From Bradyrhizobium nanningense (GTDB lineage: Bacteria; Pseudomonadota; Alphaproteobacteria; Rhizobiales; Xanthobacteraceae), in contig NZ_LBJC01000030.1 of NCBI RefSeq assembly GCF_004114535.1, positions 1 through 64,000 of the forward strand: a DNA stretch of 64,000 nt. Direction: 5' to 3'. The notes beneath the pieces were generated by a model. It saw only the letters and a list, made by a program, of their open reading frames with translations, was not told where the DNA came from and ran no database searches. Positions within the stretch are counted from its first letter, which is position 1, and each line of letters opens with the position of its first letter. A program made the position numbers and the translations under genes. Shown in pieces: positions 55,435 to 64,000 of the stretch.

Positions 55435-56628
55435 ATGACCGCAGCGAATCCCGCCTCTCCCGCACGACGCAACGGAGCGTGGAGGCATATCGGGCGGGTC
55501 CTTTCCGCTGCGGCCTCCGTGGCCGTCCTCGCCGGCTGCGAGGACAAGAACACGTTCGTGGCACCGCCGCCGCCCAAGGTGGATGTGGCAACGCCCGTGC
55601 AGCGTCCGGTGACCCGCTACATCGAGGCCACCGGCAACACCGCGCCGATCAAGAGCGTCGATCTGGTGGCGCGGGTGCAGGGTTTTCTGCAATCGATCGA
55701 CTATCAGGACGGCAGCTTCGTCAAGCAGGGCACCCAGCTGTTCACGATCGAGCCGGAGACCTACAAGCTCAAGCTCGAACAGGCGCAGGCGGCCGAGGCC
55801 GGCGCGCAGGCCTCGGTCCGGCAGTCGGAAGCCGATTACAAGCGGCAGGCCGAGCTGGTGCAGCGCCAGGCGGTCTCGCAAGCCACGCTCGATAATTCCA
55901 CCTCGGCGCGCGACAACGCCCAGGCCAATCTGCAGCAGGCGCAGGCCAATACCAAGCTCGCCGAGGTCAATTACGGCTACACCAAAGTGACGGCGCCGTT
56001 CGACGGCATCGTCAGCGCCCACTTGGTCTCGGTCGGCGAGCTCGTCGGCGTCTCCTCGCCGACCCAGCTTGCCTCCATCGTCGCGATGGACCCGATCTAT
56101 GTGAACTTCACCGTCAACGAGCAGGACGTGCTGCGCATCCGTGCCGAAGCCGCCCGCCGTGGACTGACCCCCGCCGATATGAAGCAATTCCCGATTCAGG
56201 TGGGACTGCAGACCGAGACCGGCTATCCGCACGAGGGCAAGCTCGACTACGTCTCGCCGACGCTCAATCAATCGACCGGCACGCTGGCGGTGCGCGGCCT
56301 CGTGCCCAACGACAAGCGGATGCTGCTGCCCGGCTATTTCGTCCGCGTTCGCGTGCCCTTCGACCAGGAGAACGCGGCCCTGCTCGTCCCCGACACTGCG
56401 CTGGGCAGCGACCAGGGCGGCCGCTATCTGCTGGTGGTCAACGGCGACAACGTCGTCGAGCAGCGCAAGGTGCAGATCGGCCCGGTCGACAATGGGCTGC
56501 GCGTCATCGAAAGCGGCCTGAAGCCGGACGACCGCGTCGTCATCGCGGGTCTGCTGCGGGTGATCCCGGGCCAGAAGATCGATCCGCAGGTGACGAAGAT
56601 CGAGCAGCCGCAGGCCGCGAGCAAGTAA
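55435..56628 (+). CDS. RND efflux periplasmic adaptor, AcrA-like lipoprotein
   Basis: The 397-residue adaptor has a lipobox (SVAVLAGCEDK), an N-terminal lipoyl half (VDLVARVQGFLQSIDYQDG), a coiled-coil hairpin (about 100-170), YTKVTAPFDGIVSAHLVSVGE (second lipoyl half, in part) and the barrel and membrane-proximal domains. It links the inner-membrane pump to an outer-membrane channel. ATG 55435 follows GGGGG. Nine bases separate its stop from the pump gene. Confidence 0.92.
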   Translation: MTAANPASPARRNGAWRHIGRVLSAAASVAVLAGCEDKNTFVAPPPPKVDVATPVQRPVTRYIEATGNTAPIKSVDLVARVQGFLQSIDYQDGSFVKQGTQLFTIEPETYKLKLEQAQAAEAGAQASVRQSEADYKRQAELVQRQAVSQATLDNSTSARDNAQANLQQAQANTKLAEVNYGYTKVTAPFDGIVSAHLVSVGELVGVSSPTQLASIVAMDPIYVNFTVNEQDVLRIRAEAARRGLTPADMKQFPIQVGLQTETGYPHEGKLDYVSPTLNQSTGTLAVRGLVPNDKRMLLPGYFVRVRVPFDQENAALLVPDTALGSDQGGRYLLVVNGDNVVEQRKVQIGPVDNGLRVIESGLKPDDRVVIAGLLRVIPGQKIDPQVTKIEQPQAASK

Positions 56629-56637
56629 GGGCCAGCC

Positions 56638-59600
56638 ATGATCTCAAAGTTCTTCATCGAGCGGCCCGTCCTCTCGAACGTCATCGCGCTGCTGATGATC
56701 CTGATCGGCGGCGTCGCGCTGTTCAATCTCGCCATCGCGCAATATCCCGACGTGGTGCCGCCGACCGTCCAGGTCACCACGCGCTATCCCGGCGCCAGCG
56801 CCAAGACCGTGATCGATACGGTGGCGCTGCCGATCGAGCAGCAGGTCAACGGCGTCGAGGACATGCTCTACATGCAGTCCTACAGCGGCTCCGACGGCAC
56901 CTATACGCTCACCGTGACCTTCAAGATCGGCACCGACCTCAACTTCGCACAGGTGCTGGTGCAGAACCGCGTCTCCAGCGCGCTGTCGCAATTGCCGCAG
57001 GCCGTGCAGAACCAGGGCGTCACCGTGCAGAAGCGGTCGACCTCGATCCTGTTGTTCGTGACGCTGACCTCGCCGGATTCGCGATACGACAGCCTCTATT
57101 TGAGCAACTACGCCACCATCAACATCCGCGACGAGCTCTCCCGCCTGCCCGGCGTCGGCAACGTCACCGTGTTCGGCGCCGGTCAGTATTCGATGCGGGT
57201 CTGGCTCGATCCGAACAAGCTGCAGGTGCGCGGTCTGGTGCCGCAGGACGTCATCCAAGCGATCCAGCAGCAGAGCCAGCAGGTCTCCGCCGGCCAGGTC
57301 GGCGCGCCGCCGACGCCGGCGGGCCAAGCGTTCCAGTACACGCTCAACGTCAACGGACGTCTCGACGACACCAGCCAGTTCGAGAACATCATCGTCAAAT
57401 CAGGCAGCAGCGGCGACGTCACGCGCGTGCGCGACGTCGGCTGGGTCGAGCTGGGCGCCCAGACCTACAGCCAGATCTTCTCGCTCAACAAGCAGCCGGC
57501 CGTCGGCATCGGCGTGTTCCAGTCGCCCGGCGCCAACGCGCTCCAGGTCGAGCAGGCGGTCGAGAAGAAGATGGCCGATCTTGCCAAGCGGTTTCCGGAA
57601 GGCATCAAATACGATACGCCGTTCGACACCACCAAATTCGTCGAGGCCTCTGTGCACGAGGTCTACATGACGCTGATCGAGGCCGGCCTTCTGGTGCTGG
57701 TCGTGATCCTCGTGTTCCTGCAGGACTGGCGCGCGATGCTGGTGCCGGCAACCACCGTGCCCGTCACCATTATCGGTGCCTTCGCCGCAATGGCGGCGCT
57801 CGGCTTCACCATCAACATGTCGACACTGTTCGCGATCGTGCTCGCGATCGGCATCGTGGTCGACGACGCCATCGTGGTGGTGGAAGGCGCCGCGCACAAC
57901 ATCGAGCGGGGCATGAACGGCCACGACGCCGCGATCAAGGCGATGGACCAGCTGTTCGCGCCGATCGTCGGCATCACGCTGGTGCTGATCTCGGTGTTCC
58001 TGCCGGCCTCGTTCCTGGCCGGTCTCACCGGACGGATCTATTCGCAATTCGCGCTGGTGATCGCGACGACGGCGCTTCTGTCCGCCATCAACGCGGCGAC
58101 GTTGAAGCCGACGCAATGCGCGCTGTGGCTGCGGCCGACGGTGCCGCCGGAGCAGCGCAACTTCTTCTACCGCGGCTTCAACGCGGTCTATGACCGCGTC
58201 GAGCGCGGTTACACAAGGCTGATCACCTTCCTCGTCAAGCACGCCACCGTCTCGGTCGCGTTCGCGCTGCTGGTCATCGGAGCCAGCGGCTACGGCCTGT
58301 CGCGCGTGCCAACCGGCTTCCTGCCGATCGAGGACCAGGGTTATCTGATCGCCGCGATCCAGCTGCCGGACGGCGCCGCGCTGGAGCGGACCCAGAAGGT
58401 GCTCGACAGGGCCAGCGAGATCATCAAGGAGACGCCCGGCGTCCAGCAGGTCATCACCATTGCCGGCATCTCCGCGCTCGACAACAGCGCCAGCCTTGCC
58501 AATGCCGGGGTCGCCTACATCATCCTGAAGGATTGGGAGGCGCGTAAAGGGCCCGGCGAGGATCTGCGCTCGCTGGTCTATGGCCTCAACGACAAGCTCG
58601 CGACCATCATGGAGGCCCGCACCATCGTGCTGCCGCCGCCGCCGATCCAGGGCATCGGCAACGCCGCGGGCTTTTCGATGCAGGTCGAGCTGCGCGACGG
58701 CAACAGCGATTTCGCCAAGCTGCAGGCCATCACCGGCGCGATGGTCTCGAACGGCCAGAGCCAGAGCGCGCTACAGCGCGTGCAGTCATCGTTCCGTTCC
58801 TCTGTGCCGCAATTCAACGTCGAGATCGACCGGATCAAGACCCAGACACTGCATGTGACGACGGATCAGGTATTCTCGGCGCTGTCGACCTATCTCGGCT
58901 CGTCCTACGTCAACCAGTTCAACAAATTCGGCCGCGTGTTCCAGGTCTATACGCAAGCCGATCCGGCCTTCCGCCTCACCGAGCGCGACATCGCCAACAT
59001 GCAGGTGCGCAACTCCAACGGCGACATGATCCCGATCGGCACCGTCGCCAAGATCACGCCGGCGACGGGGCCGTCGCTGATCAGCCTCTACAACCTCTAT
59101 CCCTCCTCGACCGTCATCGGCCTGCCGGCGCAGGGCTATTCCTCCGGCCAGTCGCTGAAGCTGATGGAGGAGATCGCCGACAAGACGCTGCCGCCCGGCA
59201 CCGGCTACGAATGGACCGCGATGTCGTATCAGGAGAAGGCGGTCAGTAACCAGATCTACTGGGTGTTCGGCCTCGCCATGCTGCTGGTCTATCTCGTGCT
59301 CGCCGGCCAGTATGAGAGCTGGTACGCGCCGATCTCGGTGATCCTCGCCGTGCCGCTGTCGCTGCTCGGGCCGATGCTGATCCTCTCCGGGCTCAAGATC
59401 GACAACAACCTCTATTGCCAGATCGGCCTGATCCTGCTGATCGCGCTGTCGGCCAAGAACGCCATCCTGATCGTCGAGGTCGGGCTCGAGCTGCATGGCC
59501 GCGACGGCAAGCCGATCCTGGAATCCGCGATCGAAGCGGCGCGCGCCCGCTTCCGGCCGATCCTGATGACCTCGTTCGCCTTCATCCTCGGCGTGGTTCC

Positions 59601-59796
59601 CCTGGTGCTCGCCACCGGCGCCGGCGCCAGCGCCCGCAAGTCGATCGGCATCACGGTCTTCTCGGGCATGCTGGCCTCGACCTGCCTCGCGGTGCTGTTC
59701 GTGCCGGCCTTCTTCGTGGTGGTGCAGCGCTTCGAGAACTGGCGGGCATCGAAGAAAGCGCCGAAGGTGAAGGCGGTGGCGGAGGTGAAGCCTTGA
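56638..59796 (+). CDS. RND multidrug efflux pump, HAE1 type (AcrB-like)
   Basis: A 1052-residue inner-membrane proton/drug antiporter, with the usual 12 segments and two large periplasmic loops. Conserved features: FFIERPVLSNVIALLMI start, the proton-relay pair in IVVDDAIVVVEG (two Asp), LSAKNAILIVEVG (Lys) and the GFLPIEDQGYL motif. It is translated with the adaptor just upstream. No outer-membrane factor gene is in this window, so a shared TolC-like channel is expected. Confidence 0.95.
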   Translation: MISKFFIERPVLSNVIALLMILIGGVALFNLAIAQYPDVVPPTVQVTTRYPGASAKTVIDTVALPIEQQVNGVEDMLYMQSYSGSDGTYTLTVTFKIGTDLNFAQVLVQNRVSSALSQLPQAVQNQGVTVQKRSTSILLFVTLTSPDSRYDSLYLSNYATINIRDELSRLPGVGNVTVFGAGQYSMRVWLDPNKLQVRGLVPQDVIQAIQQQSQQVSAGQVGAPPTPAGQAFQYTLNVNGRLDDTSQFENIIVKSGSSGDVTRVRDVGWVELGAQTYSQIFSLNKQPAVGIGVFQSPGANALQVEQAVEKKMADLAKRFPEGIKYDTPFDTTKFVEASVHEVYMTLIEAGLLVLVVILVFLQDWRAMLVPATTVPVTIIGAFAAMAALGFTINMSTLFAIVLAIGIVVDDAIVVVEGAAHNIERGMNGHDAAIKAMDQLFAPIVGITLVLISVFLPASFLAGLTGRIYSQFALVIATTALLSAINAATLKPTQCALWLRPTVPPEQRNFFYRGFNAVYDRVERGYTRLITFLVKHATVSVAFALLVIGASGYGLSRVPTGFLPIEDQGYLIAAIQLPDGAALERTQKVLDRASEIIKETPGVQQVITIAGISALDNSASLANAGVAYIILKDWEARKGPGEDLRSLVYGLNDKLATIMEARTIVLPPPPIQGIGNAAGFSMQVELRDGNSDFAKLQAITGAMVSNGQSQSALQRVQSSFRSSVPQFNVEIDRIKTQTLHVTTDQVFSALSTYLGSSYVNQFNKFGRVFQVYTQADPAFRLTERDIANMQVRNSNGDMIPIGTVAKITPATGPSLISLYNLYPSSTVIGLPAQGYSSGQSLKLMEEIADKTLPPGTGYEWTAMSYQEKAVSNQIYWVFGLAMLLVYLVLAGQYESWYAPISVILAVPLSLLGPMLILSGLKIDNNLYCQIGLILLIALSAKNAILIVEVGLELHGRDGKPILESAIEAARARFRPILMTSFAFILGVVPLVLATGAGASARKSIGITVFSGMLASTCLAVLFVPAFFVVVQRFENWRASKKAPKVKAVAEVKP

Positions 59797-59835
59797 GAGT
59801 GTCGGTAGGATCAGCGGCGCGGCGTTCTCGGTGTA

Positions 59836-59954
59836 ACCTCTCCCGCTTGCGGGAGAGGTCGGCGCGTAGCGCCGGGTGAGGGCTCTCTCCTCTGGGGGAG
59901 TGTCCCGATGTGGAGACACCCTCTCCCCAGCCCTCTCCCGCAAGCGGGAGAGGG
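59836..59954. repeat. Dispersed inverted repeat, copy B
   Basis: The unit is the reverse-complement copy of the one at 32996-33114: cctctcccgcttgcgggagagg at one end (perfect inverted repeat), ctctcctctgggggag in the middle and ccctctccccagccctc later. It sits between the pump gene and the convergent antiporter gene and may end both transcripts. Confidence 0.85.
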
Positions 59955-59967
59955 AGCGCACCGTCGT

Positions 59968-62229
59968 CTAAGCCTTCTCCGCCGGCGCCTGCCGGGCCTC
60001 GCCGCTCGACACCAGCAGCACCGAGACCTTCGACTGCCGCAGCACGGCGTCGGCGACGCCGCCGAAGGAGAGATGATCGGCCTGGATGCGGTCGACGCCC
60101 ATGACGACGAGATCGACGTCGGTAGTGTCGATCTCGCGCAGTATCGCGGTCTCCGGCGCCCGGTTCACCCGCAGCGTCGTGGTGATGTCGACCTCGTAGC
60201 GGGCGGCGAGATCGCTGGCGTCCTTCAGGATGCCCGCCTCCTGGCTGAGGCCGCGGGAGGCGCCGCGCTGCGCACCCTTGTCGCGTGTGGTCGCGACATA
60301 GATCACCCGGAGCGAGCCTGATCCGGCCTGCGCCAGCGCGACCGCGACCTCGGCGCCGCGCTTGGAGATGCCGCTGCCGGAGACCGGAACGAGGATGTTG
60401 AGGGCCTCGGGCATCGGCTGCTTCAGGTGCTTGCCCTTGGCCGCGGCGATCGCGAGCGGCCCCTCAAACGTCGCGGCAATGTCCTCGATCTTGCGGTCGA
60501 AGCGATCCTTGGTCGCGGAAACCTTGTCGATACCGACGACCAGCAGATCGAAACCCTTGCGCGCCTCGTCGGTGATGGTCTCGCCGAGTTCCGCACGGCG
60601 CGCCCGGGTGACGACGTCGACGCTGCCGGCCTCGCCCTCGCTGCTGGCGGACACGGCCGCCTTCTTCACCACGGCTTCATGGCTCTCCTCCTCGTCGCGA
60701 CCCTTCTCCTGCTCCTTCGCGTTTGTGCCGATATGCAGCACCGTGATCGGCAGGCCGCGCATGCCAGCGATTAGGCCCGCGAGGTGGGCGGCAAAGGTGG
60801 CATTGACGCTTTCGTCCACCGCCAGCAAAGGCCGCTCGAGATTGGCGAGGAAGCCGCGCTTCTCGAATTCCTCCCGCTCCAGCCGATCCTTCTCCTCCTT
60901 GTTCATCGGGAGTCTCGCCAGCGCCGCGCGCAGCATCGGCGGCATCGCCATCGTGGTCACGATCGCCATGGTCACGATCATCGTGAACAGGTTCTGGCTC
61001 AGCACGCCGATGGACAGGCCGATGGTCGCGATGATGACTTCGGTCGAGCCGCGCGCGTTCATGCCGCTCGCGAGCGCCAGCGACTCCCGCGTGCTGAGAC
61101 CGCCAACAGTGCCGCCGACGAAGGCGCCGCCGAATTTGCCGACGCTGGCGATCGCGACCAGGAGGCCGGTGAGCATCAGGAGATTGGGATCTCGGAGCAC
61201 CGAGAGATCGGCGGCAAGGCCGGCAAGGCCGAAGAACACCGGCATGAAGAAGCTGGAGATCAACCCGCGCAGGCGCTCGTCGATCTGCCGCGTCAGGATC
61301 GGGGATTCCCCGACCAGGATGCCGGCGACGAAGGCGCCGAGAACGGTGTGAACGCCGATGGCATGCGTGATCATCGCCATCATGCCCATCAGCAGCAGGA
61401 TCACCGTGATAACAGCTGCGGCGCTGACGAGGTTGTCGTTGGCCCAGCGGATGAGCTGAAACACCAGGCGGCGGCCGATCGTGAAGCTGACGGCGAGGAA
61501 GGCGAGCGTCCCCAGCAATGCCTTCGCCACTGAGGCGAAATCCGGCGCCCCTTGCGAGGCCAGGCTGAAGATGACGGCGATGATGATCCAGCCGATGGTG
61601 TCGTCGATGACGGCGGTCGCGACGATGATCTGCCCGACATTGCGGCGCATGAAGTTCATCTCGCGCACGACCACGGCGACGATCTTCACCGAGGAGATCG
61701 ACAGCGCTGTGCCCATGAACAGCGAAGCCACCAGGCGCTGTTGTGGATTGGGCAGCAGCGCATCGGGCAGGAACTCGCCGAGCGCAAAGCCGCAGGCAAA
61801 GGGCACGAGGATGCCGGCGATCGAGATCGCGATCGCGGCCTTGCCGACCTTCCGAACCAGCTTGAGATCGGTCTCCATGCCGGTCAGCAGCAAAAGGAGC
61901 AGGATGCCCACTTGCGCGATGCCGTCGATCATCGCCTTCTGCTCGGGCGATTTGGGGAAGATCGCGTGCTGCGCCTCCGGCCAGATCCAGCCGAACAACG
62001 ACGGCCCGAGCATGATGCCGGCGAGCAATTCGCCGATCACGGAGGGCTGGCCGATCCGCTGCATGATCTCGCCGAGGCCGCGGCCGACCGCGATCAGCAG
62101 CACGATCTGCGCCACCAGCAGGAATTCGGAGGGACCTGCCGATTTGCCCGTTTCAGCACCGGCCGCAATGGTGGTGAGGACAAGCGCCGCGGGGACAAGG
62201 CCGAACGATCGGAGCAGGCGCGATGGCAT
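59968..62229 (-). CDS. CPA2-family cation/proton antiporter with USP domains
   Basis: A 753-residue membrane protein. Residues about 1-430 hold about 12-13 hydrophobic segments with the CPA2 core (GQPSVIGELLAGIMLGPSLF, VIDDTIGWIIIAVIF with the conserved Asp pair region, NARGSTEVIIATIGLS). The C-terminal half has two USP-like domains (LLAVDESVNATFAAHL, LNILVPVSGSGISKRG) that probably bind a nucleotide and regulate it. A signal-like N-terminus is also present. Na+ or K+ specificity cannot be told. Confidence 0.9.
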   Translation of the reverse strand: MPSRLLRSFGLVPAALVLTTIAAGAETGKSAGPSEFLLVAQIVLLIAVGRGLGEIMQRIGQPSVIGELLAGIMLGPSLFGWIWPEAQHAIFPKSPEQKAMIDGIAQVGILLLLLLTGMETDLKLVRKVGKAAIAISIAGILVPFACGFALGEFLPDALLPNPQQRLVASLFMGTALSISSVKIVAVVVREMNFMRRNVGQIIVATAVIDDTIGWIIIAVIFSLASQGAPDFASVAKALLGTLAFLAVSFTIGRRLVFQLIRWANDNLVSAAAVITVILLLMGMMAMITHAIGVHTVLGAFVAGILVGESPILTRQIDERLRGLISSFFMPVFFGLAGLAADLSVLRDPNLLMLTGLLVAIASVGKFGGAFVGGTVGGLSTRESLALASGMNARGSTEVIIATIGLSIGVLSQNLFTMIVTMAIVTTMAMPPMLRAALARLPMNKEEKDRLEREEFEKRGFLANLERPLLAVDESVNATFAAHLAGLIAGMRGLPITVLHIGTNAKEQEKGRDEEESHEAVVKKAAVSASSEGEAGSVDVVTRARRAELGETITDEARKGFDLLVVGIDKVSATKDRFDRKIEDIAATFEGPLAIAAAKGKHLKQPMPEALNILVPVSGSGISKRGAEVAVALAQAGSGSLRVIYVATTRDKGAQRGASRGLSQEAGILKDASDLAARYEVDITTTLRVNRAPETAILREIDTTDVDLVVMGVDRIQADHLSFGGVADAVLRQSKVSVLLVSSGEARQAPAEKA

Positions 62230-62360
62230 GCAGGTGTCTTTCCCCCTTCACCCCGGCTTCGGGGCCATGGGGATAGAACCCGCGGGAGGTGGAGCGGGTT
62301 CCATATGCGCGCAGCGGGCGGTGACGACAAAGGTCGATAACAATGCCCGCCAGTTTCCTC

Positions 62361-62445
62361 GTCATTGCGAGCGCAGCGAAACAATCCAGAGTCCATCCGC
62401 GGAGGCAGCCTGGATTGCTTCGTCGCAAGGGCTCCTCGCAATGAC
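62361..62445. repeat. Dispersed inverted-repeat element (copy 3)
   Basis: gtcattgcgagcgcagcgaa at 62361 and its near-complement ending tcgcaatgac at 62445 form a long imperfect hairpin. The same 5' unit opens copy 1 at about 14241. The 62230-62634 gap holds this and the next unit, with no supported gene. Confidence 0.8.
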
Positions 62446-62477
62446 AGGGGAGAGAAACTGGGGCCCGCGCCCCGCTC

Positions 62478-62628
62478 GTACCCCGGACGCAGCGCAGCGT
62501 CTCCCCGGCGATGCGAAGCATCGTCCGGTCAGGCGGTGCGCTGCAGAGCCGGGGTCCATGCGGCACGGGAATTCGTGGCGTCTGGGTCCCGGCTCTGCGC
62601 TCCGCTTCGCTGCGCTTGTCCGGGACAC
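62478..62628. repeat. Inverted repeat (gtaccccggacgcagcgcag type)
   Basis: Left arm gtaccccggacgcagcgcag (62478) pairs imperfectly with the right arm cgctgcgcttgtccgggaca (by 62628), and a smaller inner pair (agccggggtcc / gggtcccggct) lies within. A related sequence occurs at 11910-11960. Confidence 0.65.
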
Positions 62629-62634
62629 GAGAGC

Positions 62635-63807
62635 TCACGCCGCCTGCGGCGTCCGGATCTCGCGCGGCAGGATGATCGCCGCCGCGATCGCGAGCAGGCA
62701 GAGGCCGGCGAAGGCGTGCAGCATGGTGACGAAGCCGCCCTGCTCGTAGAGCCAGGCGACCAGGCCGACCGAGGCACCGGCTGCGGTGAAGCCGATGAAA
62801 TAGCGCACGGCATAGGCGCGCGAGCGCCATTCCTCGCTGGTGTATTTGCCGACCATGGCGTCGTTCACCGTGACTTGGCCGAACGCGCCCATGACGATGC
62901 CGATCGAGACCAGGATCAGCGGCAGATTGTTCAGGCTGGCGGCCAGATACAGGAACGGCGCCAGCATGAAGGACAGCGGCAGCGCCACCGTCTTCAGCGA
63001 ATAACGATCGAGCAGCCGGCCGATCGTGTACTGCGTCATCGCGCCGAATACGTAGACGCAGGCGGCGATGACCCCGAGCAGCGCCGGGCTTTTCGTCAAA
63101 TCCGCCAGCCGCTCCGCAAACAGCTTTGGCAGCGCCACGGTGACGGCGTTGAACGTCGTCGAGATTGCGATCACGACGATCAGCAGCGACAGCACCACGC
63201 GCCACATGTCCTGTTTTGCCACCCGCGCCTGCGCCGCCGCCTGCTTGGCGCCCTTGCGGCCCTCGTGCACGACCAGCATCGCAAAGGCGATGCCGATCAG
63301 GATCGTGACCACGCCGGGAACGATGAAGGCAAAGCGCCAGCCGAAATATTGGCCGAGCACGCCGGTGACCAGCGCCGAGGAAGCCACGCCGAGATTGCCC
63401 CAGACGCCGTTGATGCCCATCTCGCGGCCGAGCCGGTCGGCATAGGACACGATCATGGCAGTGCCGACGGGATGATAGATCGAGGCAAAAATGCCGATCG
63501 CCAGCAGCGCGGCACCGAGCTGCGCCGGGGTCTGCACGAGGCCGACTGAGATCATGGACGCCCCGATGCCGACGAAGAAGATCAGCATCATATGGCGGCG
63601 GCTCCAGCGGTCGCCGAGCCAGCCTGTCAGCAGCGAGCCGGCGCCGAAGGCCACGAAGCCGGGCGTCGCGTAAGGCAAGAGTTCCGAATAGGCCATGCCG
63701 AGCGCCGGGCCCATGATGATGACGGCGGCGGCGAAGATCAGCATCGAATAATGGTCGATGAAATGGCCTGCGTTGACGAAACTGATCACCCGGCTGGGGC
63801 TGTTCAT
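62635..63807 (-). CDS. MFS transporter (fosmidomycin-resistance-like)
   Basis: A 390-residue transporter with 12 hydrophobic segments. The opening (SFVNAGHFIDHYSMLIFAAAV) and GWLGDRWSRRHMMLIFF (loop signature) resemble the Fsr-type MFS subfamily. It probably exports a small drug-like compound or metabolite. ATG 63807 follows AGGAGAGG. It diverges from an AraC regulator at the window edge, which may control it. Confidence 0.85.
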   Translation of the reverse strand: MNSPSRVISFVNAGHFIDHYSMLIFAAAVIIMGPALGMAYSELLPYATPGFVAFGAGSLLTGWLGDRWSRRHMMLIFFVGIGASMISVGLVQTPAQLGAALLAIGIFASIYHPVGTAMIVSYADRLGREMGINGVWGNLGVASSALVTGVLGQYFGWRFAFIVPGVVTILIGIAFAMLVVHEGRKGAKQAAAQARVAKQDMWRVVLSLLIVVIAISTTFNAVTVALPKLFAERLADLTKSPALLGVIAACVYVFGAMTQYTIGRLLDRYSLKTVALPLSFMLAPFLYLAASLNNLPLILVSIGIVMGAFGQVTVNDAMVGKYTSEEWRSRAYAVRYFIGFTAAGASVGLVAWLYEQGGFVTMLHAFAGLCLLAIAAAIILPREIRTPQAA

Positions 63808-63869
63808 TTCCCGAATCCTCTCCTGCTGCGAAATGAGTTATATGTCCTCCCCATGACGGGATGCTGCCA

Positions 63870-64000
63870 ATGACTGTCTTGGAAACGCCAATCCTGCGGG
63901 AGGTCCGCAGCAACCACCGCTCGCCCGCCGGCGTGCATCTGGTTGCCCGCGACTATCCCAAGGGCATGCGGATTGATCCGCACCTGCACCGCGAGGCGCA
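63870..64000 (+). CDS. AraC-type regulator, N-terminal part (runs off the window)
   Basis: Only the first 43 codons are inside (MTVLETPILREVRSNHRSP and on to YPKGMRIDPHLHREAQ). The G-x-R-I-x-P-H-x-H pattern is the typical cupin start of AraC regulators. It reads away from the MFS gene (62-bp divergent gap) and probably controls that gene. The true start and the domain order cannot be checked. Confidence 0.7.
   Translation, partial: MTVLETPILREVRSNHRSPAGVHLVARDYPKGMRIDPHLHREA

Overview
The window is high-GC DNA with the gene content of a soil alphaproteobacterium, most likely Bradyrhizobium or a close relative. This is inferred from Omp25/RopB-type porin, PhaZ, many ABC/MHS/RND transporters, the very large SAM-cyclase-AAA signalling protein and several dispersed palindromic repeats of the kind common in that genus. 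No rRNA, tRNA or CRISPR array was recognised. All calls rest on reading the sequence and its translations; no database search was possible.

Left part (1-11.2 kb): a decayed IS1182-type insertion sequence (182-1786), a CAX calcium/proton antiporter, a porin with a clear terminator, and then a compact foreign-looking module (about 4.7-11.2 kb). The module has a leftward operon of eight genes (wHTH protein, small ORF, Toprim primase, primase-helicase split by an in-frame TAA, three small ORFs) and a rightward cassette (RHH-like protein, AlpA regulator, Toprim/TopoVI-A-like protein). It resembles the replication and control block of a phage satellite or degenerate prophage, but no integrase is visible.

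Middle part (11.9-31 kb): GMC oxidoreductase, GNAT acetyltransferase, SMP-30 lactonase, AraC regulator, an enolase-superfamily enzyme, GST, PHB depolymerase, a GGDEF diguanylate cyclase next to a two-gene c-di-GMP-responsive polysaccharide synthase locus (BcsA/BgsA-like synthase with PilZ motif plus HlyD-type partner), and a 1.1-kDa-scale residue-count (about 1100 aa) SAM-cyclase-ATPase-TPR protein.

Right part (31-64 kb): a peptide-type ABC transporter operon that also encodes a DadA-like FAD oxidoreductase and a 2-hydroxyacid dehydrogenase, with a divergent XRE-cupin regulator; a hybrid histidine kinase whose receiver domain is cut by an amber codon; an AraC / cupin / flavin monooxygenase cluster; a GntR-controlled aromatic-catabolism operon (VOC dioxygenase, FAD hydroxylase, FAA hydrolase, MHS transporter) with overlapping start-stop codons; a secreted MetX-like hydrolase; a MarR regulator with extra cysteines; an RND efflux pair; a CPA2 antiporter with USP domains; an MFS transporter; and the start of an AraC regulator running off the right edge. 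Dispersed inverted repeats fill most longer gaps.
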